From Gnetum montanum (Eukaryota; Streptophyta; Gnetopsida; Gnetales; Gnetaceae): a DNA stretch of 64,000 nt. The position numbers and the translations under genes were made by a program. The DNA lies in contig MNCI01029357.1 of the NCBI GenBank assembly GCA_015680685.1, positions 699,396 to 763,395 of the forward strand. Direction: 5' to 3'. The notes beneath the pieces are model-generated. The model saw only the letters and a list, made by a program, of their open reading frames with translations. It was not told the origin of the DNA and ran no database searches. Every line of letters starts with the position of its first letter. Within the stretch, counting starts at the first letter, position 1. This document shows, one piece after another, positions 21,541 through 32,868 of this stretch.

Positions 21541-23092
21541 CCAGCTTAGTCATGGGGGAGATGGCCATCCATACTAATCATCCATATGGCTTCTTAGTTT
21601 TTCTACTTTTTTGATTTTGCAAGTTATTTATTTTACAAATTTTTTATTTTCAATATTTTTTTCCATTTTACATAATTTTTTGTTTTGCACCATTGTTAGT
21701 ACATTTGGACCTTTCTTGAATATTTTACACTTTCTTATATATTTTACCTTGTTTGATTTGAGTGTGATTTTGAAATTTTTGCTAGTAAAAGTGTTTTATT
21801 ACTGTAGGACATAGTGCCACTATTGCTATGTACTCATGATGGTTTGTCCTTAATATTGTGATTGTTAATGTTTAGTTTCTATTTTTGAATTCTAATGTTT
21901 GATGACTATTACATGATTTATTTTTCATGAAATAGGTAGCGATTCCATGTCATCCACCCATCCAGCAAAGTCTATGATTTTCATCATTTTGAGAGTTTGA
22001 GGTCCCTTTCATTAAAGAAAATTTTAATTAATTTATGACCTTGGTCATTTCTGGAATTGGGAAAGATTCAAAGGTTTGTACAAGGTGTAACTTCAAGGGG
22101 ACTAAATTATCTTTGTACTCTTCTACTTGCTTGAGCGCTAGGGTGTTTTTTTATGGAATTCTTATTTTTCCATTCCAAACACTAATAGGAAGTCAAATAA
22201 AGTCTTTGCATGGTGTGGTTCCCATAAAAAAAAGATACAAAAAAAAAGAAAAAAAGAAAAACATGATGGGAATTCTAAGCACATCCCTTAGACAAATAAA
22301 TGGGCTACAAGCACTGGTTATGAGATGAGAAAGACATGTTACCCATGTCTAAAAGTCCCCTCTAACTAAGCCCATCTCTCACTTTCTACTTCTCTTTTCT
22401 TCTCTTTATGGAATGGTGGTTGTTTTGTGGGAGCACTCTTATGTCTCGAGGGGATGGATCAATCTTTTAGTGGCAATGCAAAGTCACTGAAAGAGGCTAA
22501 TTTTGGTCTAGACTAAGGATGGATCTTATCAGGTCATTTTAAACACAAACTCTATAAGTAACTTCTAATGACCTTAATTTTGGATTCCATTCCACCCTCT
22601 CTATCATCCATCTATGCTTCCATAACTCACCTCACTATTGGTTTCTATGTTATGCTCGATGTCTTAGTTTGATATGCTAGAATTATTTTACAGATTCTTT
22701 CAGGTTGGTCCTTAACTTTTTATAATCATTAAATCAACTGTGGGACTCACAAACTCCTTAGTTGAGGTTATGCAAGGGCAAAAAAGTCATGTGCATACTA
22801 TGGGAAGGACCCACTTGCATATCTCTTGGTTTGGATAGTTAAGCCCCTTACCTTAGACATTGCTACAATCCTATCTTTCACATATTTTGTAATGTATCCT
22901 GCTTTGTGCTCAAAATTTTCATTAAATTCATTCTCCAAAATATTTTCTCAATTTTCTAAATTTTTTGTGCTTCAAAACCATCTTCTACTATTCTCATTAT
23001 GTTCATGGATTTTTGGGCTTCCATTTAACCCCAATTTTTCTCAAAAGTTCATTGTATTTTGGAAGTTTGACCAAGTCAATGGAAGTCAATGA
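21541..23092 (+). other. Purine tract and long non-coding part of element C
   Basis: TAGTCATGGGGGAGATGGCC at 21547-21566 follows integrase; the same tract occurs in B (12102) and in altered form in A (about 1560) and E (about 55289-55312). The rest has no domain-bearing ORF but is conserved as DNA in D (about 42100-41190) and E (about 54800-53720): TGGTGTGGTTCCCAT near 22213, CTCTAACTAAGCCCATCTC near 22360 and the GTTATGCAAGGGCAAAAAAG block near 22770. An A-rich stretch lies at 22227-22262. Confidence 0.55.
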
Positions 23093-23690
23093 TGGTCAAT
23101 AGCACTTTAACTAGGCCTAGTTAGCATAGTTGATCCCATTGACTAGGCCAAGTCGACGTAAGCCAAAAATTTTATAAATACCACAAAGACTTTGTAATTT
23201 TTTAACATTTGCTTCATAACATGAGGGGAGTTTTTGCCATTTTTCAAAGTCCAAAGCCTTTTAGAGCCAATAACATGCCAACTATTTGTCCAAATCACTC
23301 TATTTTTTGAACCTATAGCTACTAGAGATAAGATTTTGATCATGGAAGCCACAAACCTTAATGTTTTTGATGAAATTTTTCTAAGTTCCCTAAAGGGGAT
23401 AATGATTTTAATAATACGAAACCATCAATTCTTGAGAGTTAACCCTTCAAATACCTTCCAGAATGACTTATTAACATTAACATATAAATAAAATAATGAT
23501 TAAAATTGATTAAATTAAGCATAATCACAACTTAGCCAACTATAACTGTCCCAAGGAAAGAAGAAATTTCAATTGTTTCATGTCACACAACAATTTCTAA
23601 CTCATGATCATGTTGTGATTACAAATTGCGCCAAGACTAAAATGACCACAAGAGGAAGGACCATCGCAACTAAGGAAGAAAAAACACAAG
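23093..23690 (+). promoter_or_regulatory. U3-like promoter module upstream of the third ORF (element C)
   Basis: Aligns with 53714-53110 on the minus strand of E. It starts TGGTCAATAGC (E: TGATCAACAGC), has AGGCC / GTCGACG words, then a TATA box TATAAATA at 23173-23180 (E: CTATATATAC, 53611-53620). About 100-250 bp further the two copies share TTTGTCCAAATCACTC-like and CCACAAACCTTAA-like sequence. The layout (TG start, word array, TATA, leader) is like a U3-R of this family, but it sits inside the element. An internal promoter is inference. Confidence 0.45.
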
Positions 23691-24480
23691 GCTAGAAGGG
23701 TCTAATAAGAATAGCCCCAGGAACAACCAGAAGTAATCCATGCAACAAGACCTCTTTGAGAGGAGCCCAAAGTGGAATTTGTTTGATAGATTCCCAAAGA
23801 AGAATTTGAAACAAAATAATCATAGCATGGGGAGACACTAAAACCCATACCAAGGCTTGAAGCCACACTAACACAAGCCTACATTGACACCATCAGGCCC
23901 TGTGAAATCCAATGCTCGGTTCTCCAAGAATTGAACTTCATGCCATTTCTAGAACTTGCTCTAGCAAAAATGAGGACATAATTGCAAACCTATTCCATGT
24001 GGCCAATCATCACGTCTAGTGGGGAGTGGTACATGGAAGAGACATACCACTTTTTAAACAATGGAAGGAAAAGCTAAATAGTAAAGATCAAGAACATTCA
24101 GGTGTCCTACTTAGCTGATGTTATTGCACAAGTTCTTAGGTTGCCTAACACAAGGACACAATTGGTAGAGTTATCAATAGAATTTGACCTTAAGGAAAAA
24201 AAAGGGTGGACCCAGCAATGTTATGGGGTTGACAGTAAGGAATTTGGTGCACTCACACTAGAAGAATGCATATACTTTAAGATAGCATCCTATCACCTCA
24301 ATCTAATGGTGAGGCCTAGTAAGGTGACTTCCTTTTCCGCCCTAGCATGCACCACTCTAAGTGGGAGATTTTCGATGAGCCTTTCATAATTAATCTATTT
24401 AGAGATTGATAAGTGCTTCAAAGAAAACAAATCTAGAAGGAAAACCTTGCCTTTTCCATGCCTCATCTAGAAACTTTGCA
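23690..24480 (+). pseudogene. Element C third ORF: Transposase_32-like protein remnant
   Basis: Located between pol and the 3' end, where Athila elements carry an extra, env-position ORF. Readable blocks: SVLQELNFMPFLELALAK, TYSMWPIITSSGEWYMEE, IKNIQVSYLADVIAQVLRLP, TRTQLVELSIEFDLKEKKGW, QQCYGVDSKEFGALTLEECI and FKIASYHLNLMVRPSK. Each aligns with E (53000-52430), for example SMWPIITTSGEWYM and IKDIQVSYLVEAIAQALG. The pattern recalls the plant transposon protein domain PF20167 (Transposase_32); I am moderately sure. The open part is 24102-24389. The coiled-coil half seen in E is not readable here after about 24480. Confidence 0.5.
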
Positions 24481-25265
24481 AAAGGATAAGGATCATCTAC
24501 TATGCAATGAAGGTCCACACAAGACTTGGGAAGGATTTTGTGAGCCCTTAAAGGACCCACACAAGTTTGGGCCACATAGCCAAGATAGAAAATCTAGCAT
24601 GATTGGTCCCCATCATAGGCTTTATGCCATCATCATCGATGCACATCACTACTACTGTGTTGTTTCATCACCATCCCTACCTTGCTTGCCACTACCTTTG
24701 TATGCATTCCTATCTTGCCTACTGCTACCTTCATGTGTAATTCTTTCCTTGCTACCATCCTTGTTCGATAGATTCCCTTCACTTTAGTGATAGAAGAAAT
24801 TTTTCATTAATCAATAAAAAATTTGAAATTTTCCTGCAATTGATGAAAATTTTGAAATTTCTATCAATTGTCAAAAAATTTAAAATTCCATCATTGATGC
24901 ATTAGTTTAAATCAAGAACATACAAAAATAATTTTTTAAATTAGAATTTGATGTCTTGATAGCAGAAGAATAAAAATTCCATAATCAAGCATGCTTGTCC
25001 TAGAGTAGAATTGGGATAGATGACTTCTTGGGAAGTTTTGAAAATCATGTAAGTTTTTGTAACTTGAAATAGCCATAACTTTTGAATTTAAAGTCCATTT
25101 CCAATGAAAAGACAATTAACTCTGATAAGAATTGAACCTTTTAGACAAAATGGAATAGTCAAATTTAGCTTATGGGAAATAGAAAATTACCTTTTAATCC
25201 ATAATTTAAGGGCCAAAAATAATTAGGATTCTATGGTTGGGTAGATATCCATGACATGTACTATC
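24481..25265. other. No gene; AT-rich inverted-repeat stretch
   Basis: 24805-24890 has repeated AATTTGAAATTTTC / GAAAATTTTGAAATTTC words in both orientations (AAATTTTGAAATTT, TCAATTG, AATTTAAAATT), so it can fold back on itself. The remainder up to the H LTR shows no ORF or family match. Confidence 0.35.
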
Positions 25266-27380
25266 TGAAATCGTCGATGAAAGGCTAGAATGAATGGACA
25301 CCACGAGATCTACGGATGAAAAAGTAAGACCCTTCCTTTGCCTGAGGGAAAGCTGGAAATCAACAGAGGCAGAGTACCTTGGATGGTCTACAAGTAGATC
25401 AAACAAGGACTTCCCCTAGCGTATGCAATGGCAGTGCGCCGGGTTATTGTAAACAAACATAAAAAAATGCAAATGTAAAAGTCGACAAGTGCAAACAAGG
25501 TGTAAAGAGCCTAAATAGAAAATAATGTAAAATGTAAATATGATTGGAAAAAATGTAACTATTTGTATTGATTGAAAATTACAAAGGAGTGCACTGGTTA
25601 GAATGTAGTTGCAGAATGCTTGCAAGGCAAATGTTTAGCCCCAATGTGGAAGGTGTGAATGGATGCTGGGGAACACAGGTTTTTGGTTGCAGGTTTTGCA
25701 GCGTGACCAAGATTTCCCTTGCTCAGCATAACCAAGTCTGATGCCTAGTGTATGAAATGTTGTCTAGAATGTTCAGCATACAAAGTGTACAGGATGCTTT
25801 GTGATCAAAATTTCCAACCCCCGATCTAGTGGAAAATTGGGGGGTGAAAGGTGTGTGCGTTGACCAGATGCACAAAATGTTACAATGTACAGCATGTAGC
25901 GTGACCAAAATATCTTACGCTGACGTGTGTAATCCATAGTATAAGAGCTTGATACACTGAAATATGCCAAATGTACAAAGAATGTTAAAGTACAAGAGTG
26001 GATCTAGATGTCTAGCCTCCGGATATGCAAATATGTACTATTTTTGCTCTGCCAAGGCCTCCAGTGTACATGGATCTAGCTCTAGCATGTCTGCAATGTT
26101 TCCTGGCATCAACATCTGGTGTCCAGCATCTAGTGTCCAGCGTATGAAAGTGTTTGCACTGGGTTTACACTTCTGGAAGCATGCTAGAGTGACTAACAGA
26201 GTTTGACTTGCAAAAAATGCATTTTGAACCCTTTTTTGACATGTGAGACCCATTTTCAGAGTGGATCTACATGCCATGGGTCATGAGGGTTCTATGTGCC
26301 AAATTTATGCTGATTTGGATGTCATTTTGACCATATTTTGGTTGATTATGTTGGGCATTACGCTATGCAGCATCTGAAAAAGTAACCCCAGTGTCACCAA
26401 GTGTTTCTGCCCTGTTTTTATCTCATTTTTGTACAATGATGCCTGTTTGATGTTTCCTGACTACTTCCTCCTCTCTAGAGTGGCCTAGGCATTGATTTTG
26501 ACTCCATTTTATTTCTATTTAGAGCCTTTTTAGTTTGGTCATGTTGTGCTTACGTTGTGCAGCGTGACCAAAGTGTGGCCCTAGCGTAACCAAGCTTAAA
26601 TGGCATGTTTGAAGCCCAAATCTTAATTTTCTAAAGCCTGTGAACATGTACAATTTTTTCCTAGCTCTCAGGAGTTAAATTCATGTCGAAATTCTTCCTA
26701 GAGATTCCTGAATTAAGTAGTTCTTCTTTGGTCACGCTGTGCAGCATCTGAAAAAGTAACCCCAGCGTCACCAAGTCAAAATAGCACATTTGAGGCTCAA
26801 ATTTGGAGTTTTTGAAGCCTGCAAACATGTACAAGTGTGCCGGTCCTTAGGGGTCACTCATATGTTGAAGATGCTACCTAAACTACTTGGTTTACCCTAT
26901 TTTTGTTTGGTCACGCTGTGGTTATGCTGTGCAGCGTTTGAAAAAGTAACCCCAGCATCACCAACTGAAAATACCTCATTTAAGGCCCAAATTCTGATTT
27001 TCTGGAGGTTGGGAGTTACTGGGGGCCTTGGTGAAGGTTATGAAGGGTCCTTTTTCTCAATTTTGGCCTATTTTAACTCATTTTTAGGGCTCCAAAGTTT
27101 GGTGACACTAATCCTTACGTTGTGTAGTGTAAGCTAGCGTGACCAAAGTGTAGCTAGCCCGAACTAAGCATTTGGAGCCTGAAACGTTTGATTCTGGATG
27201 CTGAAAGTTGGTGTAGTCACTTCTAGGCCCCAGGGGGACCTTTCCTATTGAATCATGAAGCATCGTGGGCTATTTTGGATGCCTCCAAGTTTAGTCATGC
27301 TATACTCATGCTTGAGTAGCTGCATGACTTAGCTTGAAACTTGTTTGAAAGTGCTAGGCCAAAATTTTGTGGTGTTTTCA
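25266..27380 (-). repeat. 3' LTR of element H
   Basis: 2115 bp. Plus strand TGAAATCGTCG...GTGGTGTTTTCA. The half towards 27380 holds diverged repeats of a unit containing GCTGTGCAGC...GAAAAAGTAACCCCAG and CACCAAGT (near 26355-26405, 26730-26780, 26905-26965), each with GTTTGGTCACGCTGTG-like and CATGTACAA words between. The copy at 33377-35557 has the same layout. Many differences between the two are CG versus TG or CA, as expected from methylated-cytosine decay. Confidence 0.75.
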
Positions 27381-27400
27381 TTGGTCCCTCTTTGTTGACA
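27381..27400 (-). other. Candidate polypurine tract of element H
   Basis: On the minus strand AACAAAGAGGGACCAA directly precedes the 3' LTR start (TGAAAACACC). It is purine-rich and in the right place to prime plus-strand synthesis. Confidence 0.4.
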
Positions 27401-27687
27401 CCTGGAGGAATTTACCCAAGAGGCATCAACAAATAAGTACAAAAAACCATGAGCAACTGGGTATCAAGCATTGTTCTTTGGCACTTGGCCAGATGTCATC
27501 GCACCATGTTCAAAAGTACATGGGATCGGGAAATGAGGTTTTGAGATGTATAGGGAGAAGGTTTGAAATTGTGAGATAGGGGATTGATGAAGGGATGGTT
27601 TTGTTTAAATGTGGGAAGAGGAATCCTCTTGTGTGAACACATCATGTTGGTCCTTGTCAATAGCCAGTATCTAGCGGACTTGGGACC

Positions 27688-27915
27688 AAGGCATGGGATG
27701 TGCATCCTTTGGAGGAACGAGACTCTTGTATCCTATTTAAGAGAATTCCTTGTCACAACCAAAGCCATGCAATGAGGTGGTGCATTCTTTGGAGAGATAT
27801 GACCCTTGGTGAGTGTCAAAGGGAACCCATTGTCCAACAGCCAAAGCCACGCAATGGGATGCAACATGATTGTTTGAGACACAAGTGTTTTCTTCCAAGA
27901 CGAGTACCTTCCCAC
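27688..27915 (+). repeat. Three diverged units of about 75-80 bp
   Basis: Units start near 27690 (GGCATGGGATGTGCATCCTT), 27763 (GCCATGCAATGAGGTGG) and 27845 (GCCACGCAATGGGATGC). The first two share GGAG-GA-GACTCTTG / GACCCTTG and a CCTTGTCACAACCAAA / CATTGTCCAACAGCCAAA end. They lie in the 3' non-coding part of H. Confidence 0.4.
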
Positions 27916-28519
27916 CTGGGGCTTGTATGGGAAGTGCTAAGGGTCTTGTGACGGATTTTTCTTTTTGATTTTTTTTCCTTTGAATAGAGCTCTCTTTCAA
28001 TGTTATACTTGTGCTCGTGTGCTTGTATCTATTTCATGTGTTATGCTGTGTGTTGCAACTGCCTGGAGAGTTACAGTGTGCAACCATGTGTTCAGAGTTT
28101 TGGGGTGACTGGGATGGGATGTATCCGGGAAATGTAATTGAATAGGGTAGAGAGAACATGTTAGGGAATCAGGGATGTTTGGGAAACTGGGAATGTACTT
28201 GTGAGTGGTTTGATGAACCCAGTTACATGCATTAGGAACAATGTGGTACCTCATCGCCGTGATGAAGTGCATTTTTGCATGAACACCTCTAGGTGTCATC
28301 CTGCAAACACAACTCCAAGAAGACAAGAAAACCACTAGTGAAGGAGTTAGCTTAACACTTTAAACATGGATGCAAGTGATGGGATGGGGACATCGCGTGT
28401 AACTGCAGGAAAAAAAAATTAAGTAGCAAAAATGTTGTTAGAGTCCATGTGATGAATTCGTGCAGTAGGTTGATGAAGACATGCCGTTTGATTACAAAAA
28501 TAGATTAGTAGGCTAGTAA

Positions 28520-28990
28520 AGAAATTGCCAGTTTATATTCTTGGTGGACTATTGTGGATTAGTTTTATGTCATAACCCATTGGATGTTGCCAGTTTAGCG
28601 TCGTAGTGGATAGTGCAATGCTAGTTTATAGTCATGGCAGACTATGGAGAGGCAAGCTAGTTTATAGTCTTAGCGGACTCTATCAGATGAGAGTGTGGTA
28701 GTTTATTGTCATTCCGGATGATCAATGGTATCAATTTTAGGTCATGATGCTAGGAACGCTCTATGGTATCAGTTTATCTTCATGATTTTAGTATGAATTT
28801 TTGGTATTAGTTTACCATCATGATGCCAGGACGAGTCTGTGGTATCATTTTACCGTCGTGATGCCAGGACGAGTCTGTGGTATCAGTTTATAGTCATGAT
28901 GCTAGGATGAATCTATGGTGTTAGTTTATCATCATGATTCTAGGACAAATCTGAGGTATTAGTTTATTGTCTTAATGCCAGGACGATGTG
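28520..28990 (+). repeat. 38-bp minisatellite in 3' part of element H
   Basis: The word AGTTTA(T/C) recurs at 28771, 28809, 28847, 28885, 28923 and 28961, exactly 38 bp apart. Each unit reads GGTATCAGTTTATAGTCATG, then ATGCCAGGACGAGTCTGT with changes. Further left (28530-28735) the units are older and irregular (31-41 bp). Confidence 0.8.
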
Positions 28991-29144
28991 TGGATGCATG
29001 CATGTATGTCTAGGTGATCCTGCAAAAGAAGAAACTAGAGAACACAATGTCAAGAAGTAACTGTTGAAAAAAATTTGAAAAGTGGTTTTTTAGGGCCCTT
29101 TTGGGCCGTGTGTGGCATTTTAAATCCGTACTGGACCATGTGTT

Positions 29145-29230
29145 TATTTAAGGCCATTTCGGGCCATAGGCTAGTTTAAGGCCTTTTCGGGCCATAGGCT
29201 AGTTTAAGGCCTTTTCAGGCCACATGTAAA
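29145..29230 (+). repeat. 28-bp repeat, three copies
   Basis: GTTTAAGGCCTTTTCGGGCC followed by ATAGGCTA, at 28-bp spacing from about 29147, 29175 and 29203. It adjoins the end of the protease-linker coding region of H. A half-unit with GGGCCGTGTG precedes it. Confidence 0.75.
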
Positions 29231-30360
29231 TGCGTAAGCTAGTACAATGCAAATGAAGGTGACATATTCACAACGAACAAAGGTGAAGAGTGGGAGAGGA
29301 TCAGATGTGTTTTTGGCCTTAGGGGAGCCTTGATCATGTGGTTGTTTCCTAGACAGACATGGTCTAGGAGGCGTGCTAGGTTTTGTTTGCTTTGGGAGGC
29401 TTTCGATTTTTACCACTTGTTTGTGCATTTTAGATCTAGGTGTTCCATTTGTTGCCATGGGTGTTCCATCAAGAGACTCTTCTTTCAAGACTTGTGACAT
29501 GTCTATGTTGTGGATGGATTTAAAGTGAGTGTTATTGCCATGTATGATGACTTGTCCACCTTCGTATGGAAGGTGGATTTCTTGATGTATCAGTGAAGAA
29601 ACGACCTATTGTTTGGCTAACCAAGGTCTGTTAAGAATCATGTTGAAACTTAGCATCTCTTCTATGACAGTGAACTCCTCGCTGGTGGGGAATTATTCTC
29701 CTGCCACAAAGGCTAAGTTGATTGTGCCCTTAACTATGATACATGATCTGTTGAAGGATTTTAAACACATGGTTTTTGTTGGCATGATCTTTTCTGCCAT
29801 GCCTAGTTTGTCGATGATGGAGTACAAAGCTACGTTTGTTGCCGAACCATCATCAATGTGCACTCTGCAAATGGTACATTTCCCAACACATACAATGATC
29901 AACAATGGAGCTGTTATGACTTCCCCTCGTTCAGGGTTACGTTTAAGTGCATCATCGTGGAATGCTAAGGTGTTTGAACCCAATCCTTGTGGTGTGTGTT
30001 GTGAAATTGTTGCACAGATGGATTCCATGTTAGCAGGGATGTCCTCTATAATAGGAATGGATGCTAATATTTGCGCTAAGGCTTCATGATGAGCCAATGA
30101 TGTCATGACCAGGTTGTACAAGATCATCGTTGTGTTCTTCTGTTTGAGCATTTGTTTTACCTGGGCTAGTGCAGCTACAAAGTTTGTGTTGTTGGTCATT
30201 GTGTTGGCTTTGGCTTCCTTCATGTGGGTTGAGGGATGGGCCTCTTGCGTGAAGGGCTTGGGCCTGGTTTGCTTGAGATTAGGGGTAGGGGCCCCAACAT
30301 TCGATTGTTGCTTGCTTGGTGTGGCCTTTGTTTTGGTTTTTTGTTCTTCATTTTTCATCT
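29204..30360 (-). pseudogene. Element H protease and linker remnant
   Basis: The ORF at 30358-29693 ends with a retropepsin: CRVHIDDGSATNVALYSIID at 29871-29812, with D-D-G for D-[ST]-G, and IIDKLGM. The next blocks are LKSFNRSCIIVKGTINLAFV and, past a stop, SFNMILNRPWLAKQ (about 29640). These pair with FNLILGRAWLAQL in fragment F at 58921. The following ORF (29500-29204) is a Pro/Lys-rich linker and then coding sequence ends; RT would be expected next but is absent. The protease DDG triplet suggests loss of activity. Confidence 0.6.
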
Positions 30361-31000
30361 TCTACTGCCATTTGGTAGGCTTACTCATGTTGTTGGAAAG
30401 TTTGATTCTTGAGGGAGAAGAGGTTGAGACATTTCCTATGGTTGGGCTTTGGGTAGGTGAGGGGCCATCGCGTGGTGGCACCTTTATGACAAATGGTAGT
30501 TAGGGAGGAGTCGTTGGTGTTTGAATAGCTTGTTGTGGTACCTTGATGATGAAAGGTTTCTTTGCGGTTGTGGTCTGTGCATCATGCTAGTTTAACATCT
30601 TAGCGGATGATTGTGGTGGTACTTTGACCATGAAAGGTTTTGTAGGTGCTTGAGGTGGCACCTAGATGGCAATGGGAGGCCTTTTGCTTGTGGAGGTGGA
30701 GGGGATCATTACCTTGCTGAGAGGCACAGGGATCACGAAAGGTTTCCGCACAGGTTTGGGCTTACTTCATATGCTAATTGAGTTTATGACATGGGAGGAA
30801 TCATCTGTGCTAGGTTGACTCAAGGTGTTGATGTTGAGTTGGCCCCATTCTATCATTGTCTAAAGATCATCCTGTAAGGCACGAAAATTGTTGGTATTGT
30901 GACCGGACATCTGGTGGTAGTGACAGAATTGATCTAACTTGAAGTGTAGTGGGACCAGGGGCTCGTTTGGTGCTGCTAAGGTGGGGTTCCTTAGTAGCTT
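30361..31000 (-). pseudogene. gag: Element H gag C-terminus: knuckle and repeated KPFVIKVPP motif
   Basis: Minus-strand reading gives FCHYHQMSGHNTNNFRALQ near 30930-30875, the C..H....H....C nucleocapsid pattern with the last Cys replaced by Phe. It is followed by four spaced copies of a short motif: KPFVIPVPL, KPFMVKVPP, KKPFIIKVPQ and LPFVIKVPPR (about 30745-30465). The repeats sit in a Pro/Thr/Ser-rich linker before the protease. Stops interrupt the frame. The plus-strand Val/Leu-rich ORF 30105-30503 is an antisense shadow. Confidence 0.5.
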
Positions 31001-32560
31001 GTAGTACCTGTCATGTCTTTGGTGGGCATTCTCCACCACTTGTTTGTATTGGATTTTTCCGATTTTTAGGAGTTTCTCTAGTAGTTTAGAGGGTCACGTG
31101 GGTAGCGGCCCCTGTCGTTGCAGGTGGGTTGGTACTGGTGTTTGTTGTTTTTGTGCTTGCGGCTACAGTTTCTATTATTGTCTATTTTTTGGCAACATGT
31201 TGGTTCTTGTAAGCCACATAGGTGGGATCATTGCTGGTTTGTGCATATTATTCAATGTTCTTGATTTGCGTGAAGGCTTGGCTCAATGTTTGAACACTTA
31301 GGTAGTACAGTTTTGACTTAACGAAGTCATTCATGGCTCCCTTCAGAATCGTAAGCAAATATGTTTCAGGGATGGGCTCATGAAGCTCATTAAGGGCTAC
31401 GCTCCATCGTTGAATGAACTTTTGCACAGGATCTAGTGGTGCTTCTTTCACCTATATCAGAGTATCTAGTGTGGCCTCAGGCTTGAGGTTGTACTTAAAC
31501 CGGGTGACGAACTGATGTAATAGATCCTCCAGAGAGGATATGAAGTTACGTGGTAGGGCTCAGTACCAGTCTAAGGCACTATCCATTTGGAACATGGCGA
31601 ACACGTGTAGGATTGCATGGGGCCAAGTTTGGAGCAATAGGGTTTCTGATTGAAACGTGACGAAGTGAGCATTCGAATCTCCCTTCCTGTTATACTTGGT
31701 TAACTGTGGGAGTGTGATTACCTTGGGTAAAGCTAACGGTGGCACTAAAGAGCTAATTGGATCATCTTGGTAAAAGTACAGTACTTTAACTTGTTTATTG
31801 TTTGCTTTTTTGAGGCGCTTTACCTCTTTAGCTAATTCTTGCATCATTTGTTTGGCTTTTACCCACTCTTAGGTGGTAGGTAGATTAGTTGGTTGAGGAG
31901 ATTGTTGGGTTGTCATTTGTTGCTGTTAAGCAATTTTCAGAGTTGTGGTTGTGGGGTGTGGCACGTTGAAGTGAGTGAGTTGTTGAAAAAGGGGTATGGT
32001 TCCTTGCCTAGCCACAAACTGTGAAGTGACACCCTAGATGTGCGGAGCTAAAGTGATGAAAGGGGCTTCATGTGTTTGCACTTGCGGTATGTACTAGGTG
32101 GAGATGGACATGGGTAATCTCTGTCGGGACACCAGTGCTTGCATGCTAGTTGACGCTTGGTGAGGGTCCATCTATCCCATGCGAGGGTGGAATGATGGAT
32201 TCACATAGGCATGGGGATTGAGGGTGTGGTATGAATCCTTAGGTTTAGATTGTGCCTTGAAGTCATCTACATCATGTTGGTTTTGAGGCTCCTCAGTGGG
32301 TCACCATGCATTTTGGCTCCTTGCCAGAAGGAGCTGAGAGATGAGTTGGTGGTGAGGTTCAAAAAGGGGGATGATGTCATATACAGAGAGGACGAATTCA
32401 TGAACTCCCATGTATATGCGCTTGATGTTTCGTTTCGCTTCCTTCTTTGTGTGGTCAATGGGAAGGTTGGCCTGAACCTTCACACAGATGTAGTTATACT
32501 ATTCTTGTGTGAGGATTACGTGGGCATGTGTGTTGGAGATCTGGGGAAGACTCCATGGTG
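31001..32560 (-). pseudogene. gag: Element H gag remnant
   Basis: Gag core blocks: LPKVITLPQLTKYNRKGD and NAHFVTFQSETLLLQTWPHA, then MFQMDSALDWY (31720-31560), after a stop LPRNFISSLEDLLHQFVTRF-like sequence, and then PVQKFIQRWSVALNELHEPI and PETYLLTILKGAMND (31420-31330). This is the pattern of the Retrotrans_gag domain. Upstream (32560-31850) is Gln/Pro-rich with a 63-codon ORF (32458-32267) of no known domain. Stops and frameshifts throughout. Confidence 0.6.
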
Positions 32561-32639
32561 ATGTCTGACTAGGCAGCGTATGGACAAGGTGACAAGGCAA
32601 CAAGTGCAGCGTTTAGTCCGGGTTGAGGGTGCAACATGT

Positions 32640-32868
32640 GCAATGTGACTGGACTGCAGCGTGTGCAGCATGAAAAGTCTATAGTGTGACTAACTGTAGT
32701 GTGAGAAACTATAGCATGAGCAACTGTAGCGTGAGCAACTATAGCGTGAGCAAACTACAACGTGAGCAAACTACAGCATGAGCAAACTACAACGTAAGCA
32801 AACTATAGCATGAACAACTGCAGTGTGAGAAAACTGCAGTGTGAGTAAACTACAACATGACTAACACT
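32640..32868 (+). repeat. Minisatellite of about 16 bp in 5' leader of element H
   Basis: About a dozen units of the type AGCGTGAGCAAACTAC / AGCATGAGCAACTGT, variable 14-17 bp, between 32690 and 32865. The word GCGTGA-CAA also appears in the H LTRs (GCAGCGTGACCAA), so the array may have grown from LTR sequence. Confidence 0.7.

Larger units (their letters stand above)
17005..24800 (+). mobile_element. Element C: Athila/Tat-type element with third ORF
   Basis: The most complete plus-strand member: gag C-terminus (17005-17900), protease (17950-18660), RT (18850-19420), RNase H (19480-20130), integrase (20230-21540), a purine tract (21549), a long untranslated part, a promoter-like module (23093-23500) and a third ORF (23690-24480). 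No LTR is found: the 5' end is cut at G1, and 24800-25265 next to element H shows no LTR similarity. Element E gives the same gene order in reverse. Confidence 0.7.

Noticed and set aside
30105-30503. Plus-strand hydrophobic Val/Leu/Phe-rich ORF of 132 codons
   Set aside because: Antisense to the gag-protease linker of H; the composition mirrors the Lys/Gln/Thr-rich sense strand.
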